DNA of 64,000 bases from Microbacterium mangrovi (GTDB taxonomy: Bacteria > Actinomycetota > Actinomycetes > Actinomycetales > Microbacteriaceae), in assembly GCF_000802305.1 (NCBI RefSeq), contig NZ_JTDK01000008.1, forward strand, positions 1 through 64,000, in the 5' to 3' direction. Position 1 is the first letter of the stretch. Each line of letters starts with the position of its first letter. The position numbers and the translations under genes were made by a program. Under the pieces are notes generated by a model. That model made no database searches, was not told where the DNA came from, and was given only the letters and a program-made list of their open reading frames with translations. Of this stretch, positions 25,763 through 33,908 are shown piece by piece.

Positions 25763-25790
25763 GCGGGCGGTGGGTCAACCCACCGCCCGC
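25763..25790. terminator. Bidirectional hairpin overlapping a stop codon
   Basis: Perfect 12-bp stem, GCGGGCGGTGGG (25763-25774) with CCCACCGCCCGC (25779-25790), and a TCAA loop. The loop contains the stop codon of the minus-strand deazaflavin oxidoreductase, so the right arm codes for its last residues. It terminates both the hydrolase gene and the convergent gene. Confidence 0.6.
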
Positions 25791-26269
25791 ACCGGCTGCA
25801 GCCGGAACAGTCGCACGGTGCGTCCGGAGTCGCGCTCGTACGCGCGATACCCCGGCCATTGCGCCTCGATCCTCGCCCAGGCGGCATCCCGATCCTCGTC
25901 GGCGATGCGCTCCGCCCGCACCGGCATCCACCGGCCGCGCACGGTGATCGCGGCATCCGGGTGCGCGAGCAGGTTCGAGGTCCACGCGGGATGCCTCTCC
26001 CCCGCGAAGTCGGTGCCGGCGACGATCGCCCGGCCGTGCCCGTCGGGCGTGTACATCAGAGGGACGTCCCGCGGCTCGCCGCTGCGCGCACCGGTCGTGT
26101 GCAGCACGAGCGACGGCACGAGCAGGGCGCTCACCTGCACGCGGCCCCCGGACACGAAGGCGACCGCCGCTTCGAGCGGCCGCAGCAGGGTCGGGCCGAA
26201 GCGGCGGAACAGGCGGGTTCGCGTGAGCGGGGCGACGAGGCTCCGGACGACATCGACGACCGTGGCCAT
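25775..26269 (-). CDS. Deazaflavin-dependent nitroreductase-family protein
   Basis: 164-aa protein of the F420-dependent DDN/nitroreductase family (split-barrel). LVLHTTGARSGEPRDVPLMY is the family signature, followed by FAGERHPAWTSNLLAHPDA and the FRLQPV C-terminus. It would use F420H2 (or a flavin in some members) to reduce substrates such as quinones. Start ATG 26269 is preferred over an upstream extension. Its end forms part of a terminator hairpin. No F420 biosynthesis gene lies in the window. Confidence 0.85.
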   Translation of the reverse strand: MATVVDVVRSLVAPLTRTRLFRRFGPTLLRPLEAAVAFVSGGRVQVSALLVPSLVLHTTGARSGEPRDVPLMYTPDGHGRAIVAGTDFAGERHPAWTSNLLAHPDAAITVRGRWMPVRAERIADEDRDAAWARIEAQWPGYRAYERDSGRTVRLFRLQPVRAVG

Positions 26270-26389
26270 GGGTTCGATCCCTTCGTTGATGGCTGTCGAG
26301 CCTAGCGACTCCCGGCCGCCCCCATAATGCTTCCGACCGGTCTGCGCCAGTGGCTCGCGGCGCGGCGGCACGCTGTCTAACGTGGAGGC

Positions 26390-28687
26390 ATGGCGCGTGA
26401 TGAGCAGCTGCCGGAGGATCTCTACACCGGCCCAATCGACCTCGCGGGCGTGCGGGAGCTCGACGGCGACGAGACGGAACCGGAGGTTCCGGAGATCAGC
26501 TACGACGAGCAGAGGTATCCCGCGCGGCCGCGCCGGCTGCGTCCGCGCGACAATCTGCGCGGCAGCAGCCTGCGCCGCATCCGCACCGACCCGCGCACGG
26601 CGAACGGCACGAATCCGTCGTACGTCGAGTGGCTCGTACGCCAGTCGATGCTGAAGGATGCCGACGTCCTCGCCCGTCCCCTCGCCGGGCAGCCCTCGAT
26701 GTGGCGTCACGCCTACGCGCGCCCCGATCCGCGGCGCGCCATCGCCACCAGCGACGCCTGGTTCACGGCGTACCCCATCTCGCTCATCACCCGGCCCGGG
26801 CAGTCGTTCCTGGCCGCCCTCGGAGACGAGCAGCTGTGGTCGGCGTTCGAGCGCATCGGCATCAGCGCCATCCACACGGGTCCCGTCAAACGCGCCGGCG
26901 GCATCGTCGGATGGGTCGACACCCCCAGCGTCGACGGACACTTCGACCGCATCAGCACGCAGATCGACCCCGCGTTCGGCACGGAGGACGAGTTCCGCGC
27001 GCTCTGCGACGTCGCGGACGCGTACGGCGGCGGCGTCATCGACGACATCGTGCCCGGACACACCGGCAAGGGCGCCGACTTCCGGCTCGCCGAGATGGGC
27101 TTCAAGGACTACCCCGGGATCTACCACATGATCGAGATCCCGCCCGAGGACTGGATGCTGCTCCCCGACGTGCCCGACGGGGTCGACAGCGTCAACCTCG
27201 ACGTCCCGACCGAGCGCGAGCTGATGGACCGCGGGTACATCATCGGCGCCCTGCAGCGCGTGATCTTCTACACGCCCGGCGTCAAGGAGACGAACTGGAG
27301 CGCGACCGCTCCCGTCATCGGACCCGACGGCGTCACCCGCCGCTGGGTCTACCTGCACTACTTCAAGCAGGGCCAGCCGTCGATCAACTGGCTCGATCCC
27401 ACGTTCGCGGGCATGCGCCTGGTGATCGGCGACGCGCTGCACTCGCTCGGCGATCTCGGCACCAGCGCGCTGCGACTCGATGCCAACGGCTTCCTCGGCG
27501 TGGAGAAGAGCGCCGAGGGTCTTCCGGCCTGGTCCGAGGGGCATCCCCTCTCCCACGCGGCGAACCACATCATCGCGGGGATGGTCCGCAAGGTCGGGGG
27601 CTTCACGTTCCAGGAGCTCAACCTCGCCATCGAGGACATCCGCGACACCGGTGCCGTCGGAGCCGACCTCTCCTACGACTTCATCGGGCGCCCGGGATAC
27701 CACCACGCGCTCGCGACCGGCCAGAGCGAGTTCCTCCGGCTCGCACTCAACCAGTCGCTGCAGCTCGGCGTGCAGCCGGTGCAGCTCGTCCACGGGCTGC
27801 AGAACCACGACGAACTCACCTACGAACTGGTGCACTGGGCTACGCGGCACGGCGACGAGACCTTCTCTTTCCGGGGGCGCGAGATCTCGGGCAGCCAGCT
27901 CGCGGAGGAGGTGCGCGCCGACCTCACCGAGGCCCTCACCGGCACGGCGGACTACAACCGCGTCTTCACCCAGAACGGCATCGCCTGCACGACGGCATCC
28001 CTCATCGCGGCGACGCGCGGGATCGCACGACTGGGCGACATCACCGACGAGGATGTCCCGGCCATCCGCGATGCGCACCTGCTGCTCTCTGCGTACAACG
28101 CCTGGCAGCCGGGGGTCTTCGCGCTCTCGGGGTGGGATCTCACCGGCATGCTCACCCTCCCGGGCGACGAGGTCGCGGACCTCATCCGGGTCGGCGACAC
28201 CCGGTGGATCGAACGCGGAGCCCACGACCTGCTCGGCGCCGACCCGAGCGCGACGCGCTCTTCGGCGGGGATGCCGCGCGGGCGGTCGCTCTACGGAACG
28301 CTTCCCGACCAGCTCGGCGATCCGGCATCGTTCGCCTCCCGGCTCGCCGACATCCTCCGCCTCCGCCGGGAGCACGGCATCGCGACGGCGTCGCAGGTCG
28401 ACATTCCCGAGGTGGCGCACGCCGGGATGCTCGTGCTCGTCCACCGCCTGGACGACGGAGACCCGCGCGCCGAGGCGCCGATGCAGGTGACCGTGCTGAA
28501 CTTCTCGCCCGAGCCGACCGAGGGAACGGTGCGGTCGGAGCAGCTCGTGCCGGGCAGCATCGTGCGGGATGCCGCGTCGGGCGACGACATCGGCCGCGTC
28601 GACGACCTGCAGAGCTTCTCGGTCTCGCTTGGCGCCTACGGAGCGATGTTCCTGCTGCTGCAGGCGCCGGAGGCGGCCGCGGAGTAG
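26390..28687 (+). CDS. GH13 alpha-amylase family protein, TreS-like
   Basis: 765-aa GH13 enzyme related to maltose alpha-glucosyltransferase/trehalose synthase (probably subfamily GH13_33). Region I is [16 protein letters not shown], the nucleophile Asp364 is in [11 protein letters not shown], the acid/base Glu409 in TFQELN, and the third acid Asp474 in [11 protein letters not shown], so the catalytic set is complete. The N-terminal 60 residues are charged and not part of the barrel; the C-terminal 80 residues form the usual beta domain. It is convergent with the maltokinase gene at a 10-bp gap. TreS and maltokinase together make maltose-1-phosphate from trehalose for the GlgE glucan pathway; the true activity may be hydrolytic. 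Confidence 0.82.
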   Translation: MARDEQLPEDLYTGPIDLAGVRELDGDETEPEVPEISYDEQRYPARPRRLRPRDNLRGSSLRRIRTDPRTANGTNPSYVEWLVRQSMLKDADVLARPLAGQPSMWRHAYARPDPRRAIATSDAWFTAYPISLITRPGQSFLAALGDEQLWSAFERIGISAIHTGPVKRAGGIVGWVDTPSVDGHFDRISTQIDPAFGTEDEFRALCDVADAYGGGVIDDIVPGHTGKGADFRLAEMGFKDYPGIYHMIEIPPEDWMLLPDVPDGVDSVNLDVPTERELMDRGYIIGALQRVIFYTPGVKETNWSATAPVIGPDGVTRRWVYLHYFKQGQPSINWLDPTFAGMRLVIGDALHSLGDLGTSALRLDANGFLGVEKSAEGLPAWSEGHPLSHAANHIIAGMVRKVGGFTFQELNLAIEDIRDTGAVGADLSYDFIGRPGYHHALATGQSEFLRLALNQSLQLGVQPVQLVHGLQNHDELTYELVHWATRHGDETFSFRGREISGSQLAEEVRADLTEALTGTADYNRVFTQNGIACTTASLIAATRGIARLGDITDEDVPAIRDAHLLLSAYNAWQPGVFALSGWDLTGMLTLPGDEVADLIRVGDTRWIERGAHDLLGADPSATRSSAGMPRGRSLYGTLPDQLGDPASFASRLADILRLRREHGIATASQVDIPEVAHAGMLVLVHRLDDGDPRAEAPMQVTVLNFSPEPTEGTVRSEQLVPGSIVRDAASGDDIGRVDDLQSFSVSLGAYGAMFLLLQAPEAAAE

Positions 28688-28697
28688 GCGAGACCGC

Positions 28698-29939
28698 TCA
28701 GGCGAGCGCCGCGTCGATGCCGGCGAGCGGCACCGACAGCCAGTCCGGGCGGTTGCGCGCCTCGTAGATCGACTCGTAGACCGCCTTGTCGAGCACGAGC
28801 GCGCGCAGGAGCACCGGATCGAGTTCCACCGATCCCGGCGCGCCGGTGTAGGCCTCGACGAACGCCTGCTGGCAGGTCGCCGCCCAGCCGCGCGCATCGG
28901 ATCCCCCGGCGAGGGCTCCGGCGTAGTCGAAGGACCGCAGCATCCCGGCCACGTCGCGCGGCGGCAGGTCGGGGATCGCACGCTCGGCCATCGGACGCAG
29001 CGGCTCGCCCTCGAAGTCCACGATGCGCCAGCCGCCGCCGGGAACGGCGAGCACCTGTCCCAGGTGCAGGTCGCCGTGGATGCGCTGCAGCCGCGGCCAC
29101 GGCCGGTCGAGCGCGGCGCGGTAGACGGCATCGATCGCGGCGCGACGCTCGGCGACGGCCGGCACCTCCGAGGCCGCGATGGCGAGGCGGCGCTGCCAGG
29201 CCTCCCCGGTGGACGCCACCTCGCCCGGTCCGGCATCCATCGTCTCCAAGGCGGAGCCGAGCGCGCCGTGGACCCCGGCGACCGCCGTGCCGAGATCGCG
29301 GGCGGCGGCGGTGAAGTCCCGCCCGTCGCGCGCGGCCTCGAGGGCGACCTCCCACCCGTCGCGCACCCCGGGGAGGAACTCCTGGGCGAAGCCGAGGGTG
29401 CCGTGGGCGACACCCGACCCGCGTCCGACATCCGGCCACTGCGCGTCCAGGCTGCCGAGGAATCGGGGCACGAAGGGCGATCCGGCGTCGCTCAGCACGC
29501 GCTGGACGGTGACGTCGGGATTCTCGCCGTGATGGAGCGTGCGGAAGAGCTTGAGGATGATCGTCGGCCGCCCGTCCTCGTCGAACACGATCGACGTGTT
29601 GGACTGCTCCCCCGACAGCACGCGCGAGCCGGTCACGCGAGTGACGTCGACCTTCATCTGCGCCAGCATCCCGACGGTGAAGCCCGCGTGCCGGGCGGCA
29701 TCGATGAGCGTCTCGCCGTCGTCGCCGGTGACCACGTCGTGCGACTCGAACGACTCGGCGACGCGGGTGAGCGGCACCTGGTACAGCACGGGCTGCGTCC
29801 CGGCATCGTCCATCAGCAGGTAGCGCGTGGCTCCCGGGGCGGGCTGCTCGTCGAGAATCCGGAATCGGGGAGCATGGCTCTTGCCCGCGTACCACCGTTG
29901 CTGCGCCACCCAGGCGCCGAGTTCCTCTGCGAATCCCAC
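28698..29939 (-). CDS. mak: Maltokinase
   Basis: 413-aa ATP-dependent maltokinase (maltose to maltose-1-phosphate), eukaryotic-kinase-like fold. The catalytic loop is IHGDLHLGQVLAV and the metal motif VDFEGEPLRPM; the N-terminal cap WVAQQRWYAGKSH and the LLLMDD-type beta segment are typical of Mak/Pep2. The start is ATG 29939. Convergent with the TreS-like gene, so expressed separately, but the pairing supports the function. It supplies the donor for GlgE, which is not encoded in the window. Confidence 0.85.
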   Translation of the reverse strand: MGFAEELGAWVAQQRWYAGKSHAPRFRILDEQPAPGATRYLLMDDAGTQPVLYQVPLTRVAESFESHDVVTGDDGETLIDAARHAGFTVGMLAQMKVDVTRVTGSRVLSGEQSNTSIVFDEDGRPTIILKLFRTLHHGENPDVTVQRVLSDAGSPFVPRFLGSLDAQWPDVGRGSGVAHGTLGFAQEFLPGVRDGWEVALEAARDGRDFTAAARDLGTAVAGVHGALGSALETMDAGPGEVASTGEAWQRRLAIAASEVPAVAERRAAIDAVYRAALDRPWPRLQRIHGDLHLGQVLAVPGGGWRIVDFEGEPLRPMAERAIPDLPPRDVAGMLRSFDYAGALAGGSDARGWAATCQQAFVEAYTGAPGSVELDPVLLRALVLDKAVYESIYEARNRPDWLSVPLAGIDAALA

Positions 29940-30015
29940 AGTCCACCCTTACCCGTTTCGGGTAGCTGAGGAAAGGGGTGGACGGATGCGGCCGGAGGGC
30001 GTACCGCCGCCCGGG

Positions 30016-30303
30016 TCAATCCTCCTTCGCCGAACGGTCGGCCAGTGCTCGTCGCAGGCGCCCGTTCTCGTCCTGCAGGGGCAGCACCATCGCGATGCCG
30101 GCGAGGTTGAGCCCGGCCGTGAGCAGATCCCGGATGCGCCGGAGCCGGTCGAGGTCGTCGGCGCTGTAACGGCGTGTGCCGCCCTCGGTGCGCGCCGGGA
30201 CGAGCAGGCCGCGCGCCTCGTAGGCCCGCAGGTTCTGCACGCCCATCCCGACCAGCTCCGACGCCACAGTGATGCTGTAGACGCCGCGGTCCCGGTCTGC
30301 CAT
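30016..30303 (-). CDS. MerR-family regulator (HspR-like)
   Basis: 95-aa MerR-type winged-helix regulator: VYSITVASELVGMGVQNLRA (HTH), EARGLLVPARTEGGTRRYSA (wing), then one coiled helix. No sensor domain or metal Cys, as in HspR-type regulators of heat-shock genes. It is divergent from the hsp20 gene and most likely controls it. ATG 30303 is used; TTG 30342 would add 13 residues, would lie at the hsp20 -35 box and has no ribosome-binding site. The family-type core starts at about residue 8. No classical HAIR inverted repeat was recognised. Confidence 0.8.
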   Translation of the reverse strand: MADRDRGVYSITVASELVGMGVQNLRAYEARGLLVPARTEGGTRRYSADDLDRLRRIRDLLTAGLNLAGIAMVLPLQDENGRLRRALADRSAKED

Positions 30304-30333
30304 GTCCTGCCCGATCTTCCCGTCGATTTCTTC

Positions 30334-30362
30334 TTGACCCAAGCTACCGACGGTGTTATAAA
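30334..30362 (+). promoter_or_regulatory. Strong sigma-70-type promoter of hsp20
   Basis: TTGACC (30334-30339), 17-bp spacer, TATAAA (30357-30362): 5 of 6 matches in each box. Transcription should start near 30369, leaving a leader of about 77 nt. The same region holds TATAAC on the minus strand (30352-30357), a possible -10 for the merR gene, so the two promoters overlap back to back. Confidence 0.65.
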
Positions 30363-30445
30363 AAATCTACCGCGCATGGTACAGATCTCGATGGTCTGGA
30401 CCACATGAAAGCATCAACAGAGATGAAGTCATGGAGGTGGAAACG

Positions 30446-30874
30446 ATGCTTATGCGCTCTGATCCGTTCCGTGAGCTGGACCGACTCACCCAGCAGATGT
30501 TCGGAACAGAAGGAACCATCGCTCGCCCGGCGGTCATGCCGATGGATGCGTGGCGTGACGGCGAGACCTTCCTGGTGGAGTTCGACCTTCCCGGCGTGGA
30601 TGCGCAATCCATCGATCTGGATGTCGAACGCAACGTCGTGACCGTGCGAGCCGAACGCTCGCTGCGCGCCAGCGACGCAGAACTCATCGCCGCCGAACGC
30701 CCCCGCGGCGTCTTCAGCCGGCAGCTGGTCCTCGGGGACAACCTCGACACCGAGAACATCGCCGCCAGCTACGACGACGGCGTGCTGACCCTGCGGATCC
30801 CGGTCGCCGAAGAGGCGAAGCCGCGCAAGATCAGCGTGACCAAGGGCGAGAACCTGCAGGCGATCCGCGCCTGA
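30446..30874 (+). CDS. Hsp20/alpha-crystallin small heat-shock protein
   Basis: 142-aa ATP-independent chaperone that binds unfolded proteins. The alpha-crystallin domain runs from about residue 37 to 132: [44 protein letters not shown] and [20 protein letters not shown], ending with a tail that may carry the IxI-like contact. ATG 30446 is preferred over ATG 30431 because GGAGGTGG (30433-30440) lies at the proper distance. It is preceded by a strong promoter and a divergent MerR regulator. The stop overlaps a second short ORF (TGATG); that gene more likely starts at 30889. Confidence 0.92.
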   Translation: MLMRSDPFRELDRLTQQMFGTEGTIARPAVMPMDAWRDGETFLVEFDLPGVDAQSIDLDVERNVVTVRAERSLRASDAELIAAERPRGVFSRQLVLGDNLDTENIAASYDDGVLTLRIPVAEEAKPRKISVTKGENLQAIRA

Positions 30875-30888
30875 TGCAGGAGGCGATC

Positions 30889-31176
30889 ATGACCGTCATG
30901 AACGCACCCCGGGAGGATGCCGACGAACGCGTCGAGGAGGCCTTCATCGAACTCATCTGCACCGTGGACGCGCTGGTGGAGGCCGAGTTCGAAGACATCG
31001 TGTGCGCACGACGCATGGCGTGCCCGCCGATCGAGGGCCGCACTCCCCCCGGTCCGTCCGCGGGGCTCGGCTCCGACGCCCGGCGTGCGCGGAGCAGGCC
31101 CCGCAGCGTGGCCCGCCAGGTCCGCGCTGCGGCGACGGAGCGCTCCCCGCCTCCGCGCTCTTGCATCGAATGCTGA
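30889..31176 (+). CDS. Small hypothetical protein downstream of hsp20
   Basis: 95-aa protein I do not recognise. The N-terminal 40 residues are acidic and helical (EDADERVEEAFIELICTVDA); the C-terminal half is Arg/Pro/Ser-rich and ends CIEC. AGGAGG (30878-30883) precedes ATG 30889, so translation seems real, coupled to hsp20 at 14 nt distance. The high-GC basic C-terminus could be read-through of noncoding sequence. May belong to the heat-shock operon. Confidence 0.5.
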   Translation: MTVMNAPREDADERVEEAFIELICTVDALVEAEFEDIVCARRMACPPIEGRTPPGPSAGLGSDARRARSRPRSVARQVRAAATERSPPPRSCIEC

Positions 31177-31329
31177 TCGACTCCACGTCGAGGTGACAGT
31201 CACCCCGCCCGCCCTCTCCACTGCGCGGCCCGCGCCGCGACGCCCGGGCCGGTGCCCACAGGGGCGCTGACAGGCGGGCCGGGTGGCTGCCATCCTCGCC
31301 CATCACCGACACCCGAAAAGGAGCACCCC

Positions 31330-31638
31330 ATGGCCGCTGAGCTGTCGACCTCCAGGGACGGCCGATTCGCCCTCCAACAGCTCACCTCGATCGAATGGAT
31401 CGTGGTGGACACCGCCCTCGACGCGAACGACCCCCACCGCACACTGGCGTGCGTCTACGAAGCCGACCAGTTCGAGTACGACGTCCTGTGGCTGCGCGAT
31501 CTGGCGCTGCCGACCAAGTACATGTGTCCCACCGACGTCCTCGACGACATCAGCCGGGCGATGCGGCGAGGCAGCCGCGTCCCCTCCCGCAAGCCCATCC
31601 CGATCCCGCACCGCGCCCCCGCGGCCGCGTTCGCCTGA
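31330..31638 (+). CDS. Small hypothetical protein
   Basis: 102-aa soluble protein I do not recognise. It has a compact alpha/beta look: FALQQLTSIEWIVVDTAL, YEADQFEYDVLWLRDLALPT, then a basic Pro-rich tail. AAAAGGAG lies at good spacing before ATG 31330. Likely a single gene, followed by a strong hairpin. Similar short proteins (order: strand with WIVxD, helix, conserved Trp) are frequent in Microbacterium-type genomes, but I know of no function. Confidence 0.6.
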   Translation: MAAELSTSRDGRFALQQLTSIEWIVVDTALDANDPHRTLACVYEADQFEYDVLWLRDLALPTKYMCPTDVLDDISRAMRRGSRVPSRKPIPIPHRAPAAAFA

Positions 31639-31659
31639 CCACGGCCCCGGCAGGGGCCC

Positions 31660-31704
31660 GATCCGTCACGAATGGCGGCCTGAACCCGCCGTTCGTGACG
31701 GATC
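31660..31704. terminator. Long hairpin, REP-like terminator
   Basis: Arms 31660-31678 and 31686-31704 pair at 18 of 19 positions around a 7-nt loop; the core is GATCCGTCACGAA. It lies between the convergent small gene and ureD. The right arm plus flanking bases recur at 4578-4602, so this is probably one copy of a dispersed genomic palindrome that also acts as a bidirectional terminator. Confidence 0.6.
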
Positions 31705-31733
31705 GCTGCGGTCACCGGCATCCAGAGGGCTGC

Positions 31734-32504
31734 TCATGGACGACTCGCCGCCCCGGCCTCGCGCACGGCGGCCTCGGTGAGCTCGTCCAGGTCGATGGTG
31801 TGGGCATCCTTCGCCACGGCGCGGACGACGTACCCGCCACGCTCGAGGCGCAGCAGGCTCGCCTGACCGTGATCGGCCGGCGGGTCGCCGGCATCCCCCA
31901 CCGCGATCACGCTGTCCACCACCCGGTGCCCTCCGAGAACCCCGGGCACAGGGGCGTCCCCGCGCACGCGCAGCGTCTCCACCAGGACGGGGCCGAGCGG
32001 ATCCTCGACGCCGAGACGGGACACGATGCCGCCTCCCCGCTCGCCGGTCCTGCCCAGCACCAGCGTCTCACGCACGATCGCCGACGCACCCGGGCCGAGG
32101 CTCAGGGCCATCGAACGCTCGACCAGGGCCCCGTCGGCGACGATGAACGGCAGGGCCCGCCACACCAGCCGGGCATCCGGTCCGAGCGACACGTTCACGT
32201 CCCAGGTCGCGAGCCGCCCCTCCCCGTCGTACGCGACGGTGCCGCCGACGTCCTCGATCGCCAGGGAGCATCCCGCTGCGACGCGGACGTCGAGGCGCAC
32301 CGCATCCCCGCCGAGCAGCAGCGCTCCACCCGCACCGATGGCGACGGAGGCGGATGCCGGCCCGCGCGACACCAGCCACGGCACGATGCCCGCACCGCGC
32401 AGCCCCACGCGCGCACGGCGCGCGCCCGGGGCGACCGTGATCAGTGCGTGCCCGCCGGGGCGCACCGAGACGGCGTCAGTGGGTGTGCTCGTGGTCGTGG
32501 TCAT
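31734..32504 (-). CDS. ureD: Urease accessory protein UreD
   Basis: 256-aa UreD/UreH protein, the scaffold that binds apo-urease with UreF and UreG during nickel-site assembly. Family segments are [34 protein letters not shown] and the [18 protein letters not shown] region. The start ATG 32504 lies within the His-rich 3' end of ureG (29-nt overlap in another frame), so the first nine codons (Thr-rich) are overprinted. Last gene of the operon, ending at a long hairpin. Confidence 0.9.
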   Translation of the reverse strand: MTTTTSTPTDAVSVRPGGHALITVAPGARRARVGLRGAGIVPWLVSRGPASASVAIGAGGALLLGGDAVRLDVRVAAGCSLAIEDVGGTVAYDGEGRLATWDVNVSLGPDARLVWRALPFIVADGALVERSMALSLGPGASAIVRETLVLGRTGERGGGIVSRLGVEDPLGPVLVETLRVRGDAPVPGVLGGHRVVDSVIAVGDAGDPPADHGQASLLRLERGGYVVRAVAKDAHTIDLDELTEAAVREAGAASRP

Positions 32505-33204
32505 GCGTGTGGATGTACCCCGCCCCGTCTTCGTCGGCGTGGAAGTGCGGCGCCATCGGGCCGGGGTCCTGCGGGGTGTGCGTTCCGGCGCGGTGGGCCT
32601 CGAGCATCCCGAGCACCCACGACTTCAGCTGCGCGATGGATGCCTCGTCGGTGCGCGACAGCGCGACGACGGCGCGCCCCTCGCGCGCGGCGAGCGCGTC
32701 CGCCACCATCTGCTCCACATCCACTCCCACGTAGGGCGCCAGATCGGTCTTGTTCACCACGAGCAGATCGGCGCGGCCGATGCCCGGTCCTCCCTTGCGC
32801 GCCACGTCGCCGCCGCCGGCGACGTCGAGCACGAACAGCTGCGCGTCGATGAGGGCGGGTGAGAAGGTCGCGGTGAGGTTGTCGCCGCCCGACTCGATGA
32901 GCACCAGATCGAGCGGGTCGAAGTCGCGCTCCAGGTCTTCCACGGCGAGCAGGTTCGCGGTGACGTCGTCGCGGATCGCGGTGTGCGGGCACGCCCCGGT
33001 CTCGACGGCGCGGATGCGTTCGGGCGCGAGGACGCCGGCCGAACGCAGGAACCGGGCATCCTCGTCGGTGTAGATGTCGTTCGTGATGACGCCGATCTGC
33101 AGTTCTCCGGCGAGCGCGCGGCAGATCGTGGCGACCAGCGACGACTTGCCGACGCCGACGGGACCGGCGATTCCCAGGCGCAGGGAGCGGGCGGGTTCAG
33201 GCAC
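32476..33204 (-). CDS. ureG: Urease accessory GTPase UreG
   Basis: 242-aa SIMIBI-class GTPase that delivers Ni2+ to urease. P-loop [25 protein letters not shown] switch region, [13 protein letters not shown] with the Cys-Pro-His metal motif, ESGGDNL and VVNKTDL (base recognition) are all present. Unusually it ends with a His tail ([11 protein letters not shown] after HFHADED), a likely nickel store; in many other UreG proteins the His-rich stretch is N-terminal. No ureE gene is in the operon, so the tail may take over nickel binding. GTG 33204 overlaps the ureF stop by 8 nt. Confidence 0.93.
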   Translation of the reverse strand: MPEPARSLRLGIAGPVGVGKSSLVATICRALAGELQIGVITNDIYTDEDARFLRSAGVLAPERIRAVETGACPHTAIRDDVTANLLAVEDLERDFDPLDLVLIESGGDNLTATFSPALIDAQLFVLDVAGGGDVARKGGPGIGRADLLVVNKTDLAPYVGVDVEQMVADALAAREGRAVVALSRTDEASIAQLKSWVLGMLEAHRAGTHTPQDPGPMAPHFHADEDGAGYIHTHDHDHEHTH

Positions 33205-33895
33205 GGAACAACCTCCTGGTGAGTCGGGAGTGGGCTTCGGCCCACCCCTCGGATTGCGGCGCCCCGTCGCACGGGATGCCGGCGGGATCGGTGAGCCGCT
33301 CGAGGGCGGCGAGGTGCGGCTCCGCGGCCGCGCACGCGTCGAGCACCCAGGCGACGGGCAGGGCCGGGTCGGTGGGTTCGAGCTTGAGCAGAGCCGCCGC
33401 CGCGGACTGCGCGTCGTCGTAGACCGTGAGCCGGGCGAGGTCGGCGGCCTCCAGGCCGGCAGCGCAGGCGATCGCGCCGAGCACGACCGGCCGGGGCAGG
33501 CCGGGGCCGGGTCCGGCATCCTGCGCGACGCACCGCGCGACGGCCGGATGCCCGCCCCACACGTGCCGCGCGAGCCGCACGTAGCCGCGGCCGAGCAGGC
33601 GGGAGGCCTCGCGCAGCGCCGCCGACGGGGTCCGCGCGGCCCACGCGGCCACGACGTCGTCGATCGGCTCGCCGGCGGCGAACCGGAGCCGGGCGACGAC
33701 GGCGGTGCCGGCATCCACCAGGGACGTCGTGACCGCCCGGCCGCGGATGAGCGCGGGAACGTCGGAGGCGGGCATCCCGGCGACCAGTGCGGGCTCCACC
33801 CCGGCCGAGTGCGCGTGGCCTCCGGTCGGCAGGCGCGCGTCGGCGAGCAGCATCGCGAGCGTGCCGGATGCCACGGGGGCCGGTGCCGTCGTCAT
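33197..33895 (-). CDS. ureF: Urease accessory protein UreF
   Basis: 232-aa all-helical UreF, which with UreD gates nickel insertion by Ure[20 protein letters not shown] matches the family N-terminus (normally D(S/A)RxPxGxxxHSxGLE), and [20 protein letters not shown] and the C-terminal RLTRRLFRA helix fit. It lies 13 bp after ureC and overlaps ureG by 8 nt. Position in an intact urease operon makes the call firm although UreF is poorly conserved. Confidence 0.88.
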   Translation of the reverse strand: MTTAPAPVASGTLAMLLADARLPTGGHAHSAGVEPALVAGMPASDVPALIRGRAVTTSLVDAGTAVVARLRFAAGEPIDDVVAAWAARTPSAALREASRLLGRGYVRLARHVWGGHPAVARCVAQDAGPGPGLPRPVVLGAIACAAGLEAADLARLTVYDDAQSAAAALLKLEPTDPALPVAWVLDACAAAEPHLAALERLTDPAGIPCDGAPQSEGWAEAHSRLTRRLFRA

Positions 33896-33908
33896 GGGAT
33901 CCCGCCGT

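Noticed and set aside
30304..30342. TTG start for the MerR regulator
   Set aside because: No ribosome-binding site, and it coincides with the hsp20 -35 region; the conserved domain starts after ATG 30303. Not fully excluded.
31192..31204. GGTGAC-A-GTCACC palindrome between two small genes
   Set aside because: Only 6-bp arms, not at a recognisable promoter, too short to support a call in GC-rich DNA.
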